Source: an uncultured Bacteroidota bacterium (lineage in GTDB: Bacteria > Bacteroidota > Bacteroidia > Flavobacteriales > Flavobacteriaceae). From it: DNA of 32,731 nucleotides. The stretch is from contig CAIMBK010000102.1 of NCBI GenBank assembly GCA_903839195.1, positions 1-32,731 of the forward strand. The letters run 5' to 3'. The notes beneath the pieces are model-generated. The model was not told the DNA's origin, did not search any database, and saw only the letters and a program-made list of their open reading frames with translations. A program made the position numbers and the translations under genes. Position 1 is the first letter of the stretch, and every line of letters begins with the position of its first letter. Positions 32,319 through 32,731 of this stretch are shown one piece after another.

Positions 32319-32346
32319 TTAACCGCAAAATGCGCAAAGAGAAACG
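32319..32346. repeat. GCAAAG-type intergenic repeat, right copy
   Basis: TTAACCGCAAAATGCGCAAA, then GAGAAACG. It shares TTAACCGCAAA and CGCAAAGAGAAA with the left copy at 30807-30854, in the same orientation. Confidence 0.7.
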
Positions 32347-32359
32347 TACAACGATCGAC

Positions 32360-32731
32360 CTATTTTCCAAACACCCTACCTACCACTTCGGCAATTCTAT
32401 CCCGTTCTTCGTCAATTAAATTAGATCCCGAAGGCAAACATAGACCATTCTCAAACAACGTTTCTGCGACTTTGTTTCCATAATACGGATACTTTTCAAA
32501 CACGGGTTGCAAATGCATGGGTTTCCAAAAAGGGCGGGATTCTATATTGGCGGCTTCAAAGGCCAATCGTAGAGTTTCGCGAGTGATACCGTTGGTTTTT
32601 GAAGGGTCAATTACTATCGTGGAGAGCCAATAATTTGAAAAATAATCGGCATTGGGAGCGGAAAAAACGGTGACTCCTGAAATGTCTTTGAACAAGTCCA
32701 CATAAAAATCATGCATTTTTCTTCGTAAGAC
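32360..32731 (-). CDS. DegT/DnrJ/EryC1/StrS aminotransferase, C-terminal part (PglE-like)
   Basis: Only the last ~124 codons are present; the frame stays open to the window edge, so the N-terminus and the catalytic Lys lie outside. The visible part matches the C-terminal domain of PLP-dependent sugar aminotransferases: NYWLSTIVID, then IESRPFWKPMHLQPVF, then AETLFENGLCLPSGSNL. The PFWKPMHLQPVF and GLCLPSGS blocks are those of the PglE/perosamine-synthase group, which aminate 4-keto-6-deoxy sugars. With the PglF-like and PglC-like genes this suggests an amino-sugar pathway. The internal ATG at 32716 is not the real start. Confidence 0.88.
   Translation of the reverse strand, partial: VLRRKMHDFYVDLFKDISGVTVFSAPNADYFSNYWLSTIVIDPSKTNGITRETLRLAFEAANIESRPFWKPMHLQPVFEKYPYYGNKVAETLFENGLCLPSGSNLIDEERDRIAEVVGRVFGK

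Noticed and set aside
30807..32346. CRISPR array or toxin-antitoxin/defence island around the AAA ATPase
   Set aside because: The repeats are few, imperfect and not evenly spaced, and there are no cas, nuclease-pair or toxin genes nearby.

Overview
The window is AT-rich, compact and bacterial. It looks like a member of the Flavobacteriaceae (Bacteroidota), probably Flavobacterium or a close relative. The evidence: repeated TAnnTTTG promoter boxes (the Bacteroidota -7 element) with few Shine-Dalgarno sites; family content typical of the group (PorV/PorQ-like barrel, DUF4105/Lnb protein, DUF4369 lipoprotein, TIGR03643/DUF2805 protein, Bacteroidota-style Wzc/Wza exopolysaccharide genes, PHP-type tyrosine phosphatase); and intergenic repeat words common in this group.

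Layout. (1) 1-6550: an orphan ABC ATPase diverges from htpG (Hsp90). Then come a DUF2721 membrane protein translationally coupled to an EamA transporter, a sterol-desaturase-family di-iron protein, a small TIGR03643 protein and a DUF4369 lipoprotein. (2) 6549-12896, all minus strand: tRNA-Thr(TGT), a small unknown protein, a tight idi-queD-bcp-manA operon, gapN, and a large FAD oxidoreductase. (3) 12897-13840: repeat-rich ground with a structured intergenic element, a conserved 77-aa gene and a small membrane-protein gene bracketed by repeats. (4) 13840-19862: recQ diverges from an envelope cluster of kdsD, tatC and a CxxC carboxymuconolactone-decarboxylase-like gene, followed by lptB; pssA converges on lptB with overlapping stop codons. 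(5) 20051-23024, plus strand: a PorV/PorQ-like barrel, an Lnb-type lipoprotein N-acyltransferase and a CpsB/YwqE-type tyrosine phosphatase. (6) 23078 to the right edge, minus strand: a capsule/exopolysaccharide locus read from right to left. It holds a PglE-like aminotransferase (cut by the window), an AAA/DUF4143 ATPase that looks inserted, a PglC-like sugar transferase, rfbB, a barrel-only OmpA-like protein, a PglF-like 4,6-dehydratase, Wza, and a Wzc tyrosine autokinase with a Tyr-Gly tail.

How the genes work together. The PglF-, PglE- and PglC-like proteins would make and load a diamino- or amino-dideoxy sugar onto undecaprenyl phosphate. Wza and Wzc would polymerise and export the chain. 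The tyrosine-rich Wzc tail is the expected substrate of the phosphatase encoded convergently next to it. KdsD (Kdo precursor), LptB (LPS export), PssA (phospholipid) and TatC add other envelope functions.

I found no clear new defence or mobile system. The most useful leads are: a sigma-54-like promoter with a GTCAT direct repeat before htpG; a RecQ lacking all four zinc cysteines; the AAA/DUF4143 gene bracketed by GCAAAG-type repeats, with an 11-bp perfect palindrome at its promoter; the structured element near 12.96-13.10 kb; and the repeat-bracketed small membrane gene at 13.4-13.84 kb. No database or folding program was run. Family names rest on motif recognition.
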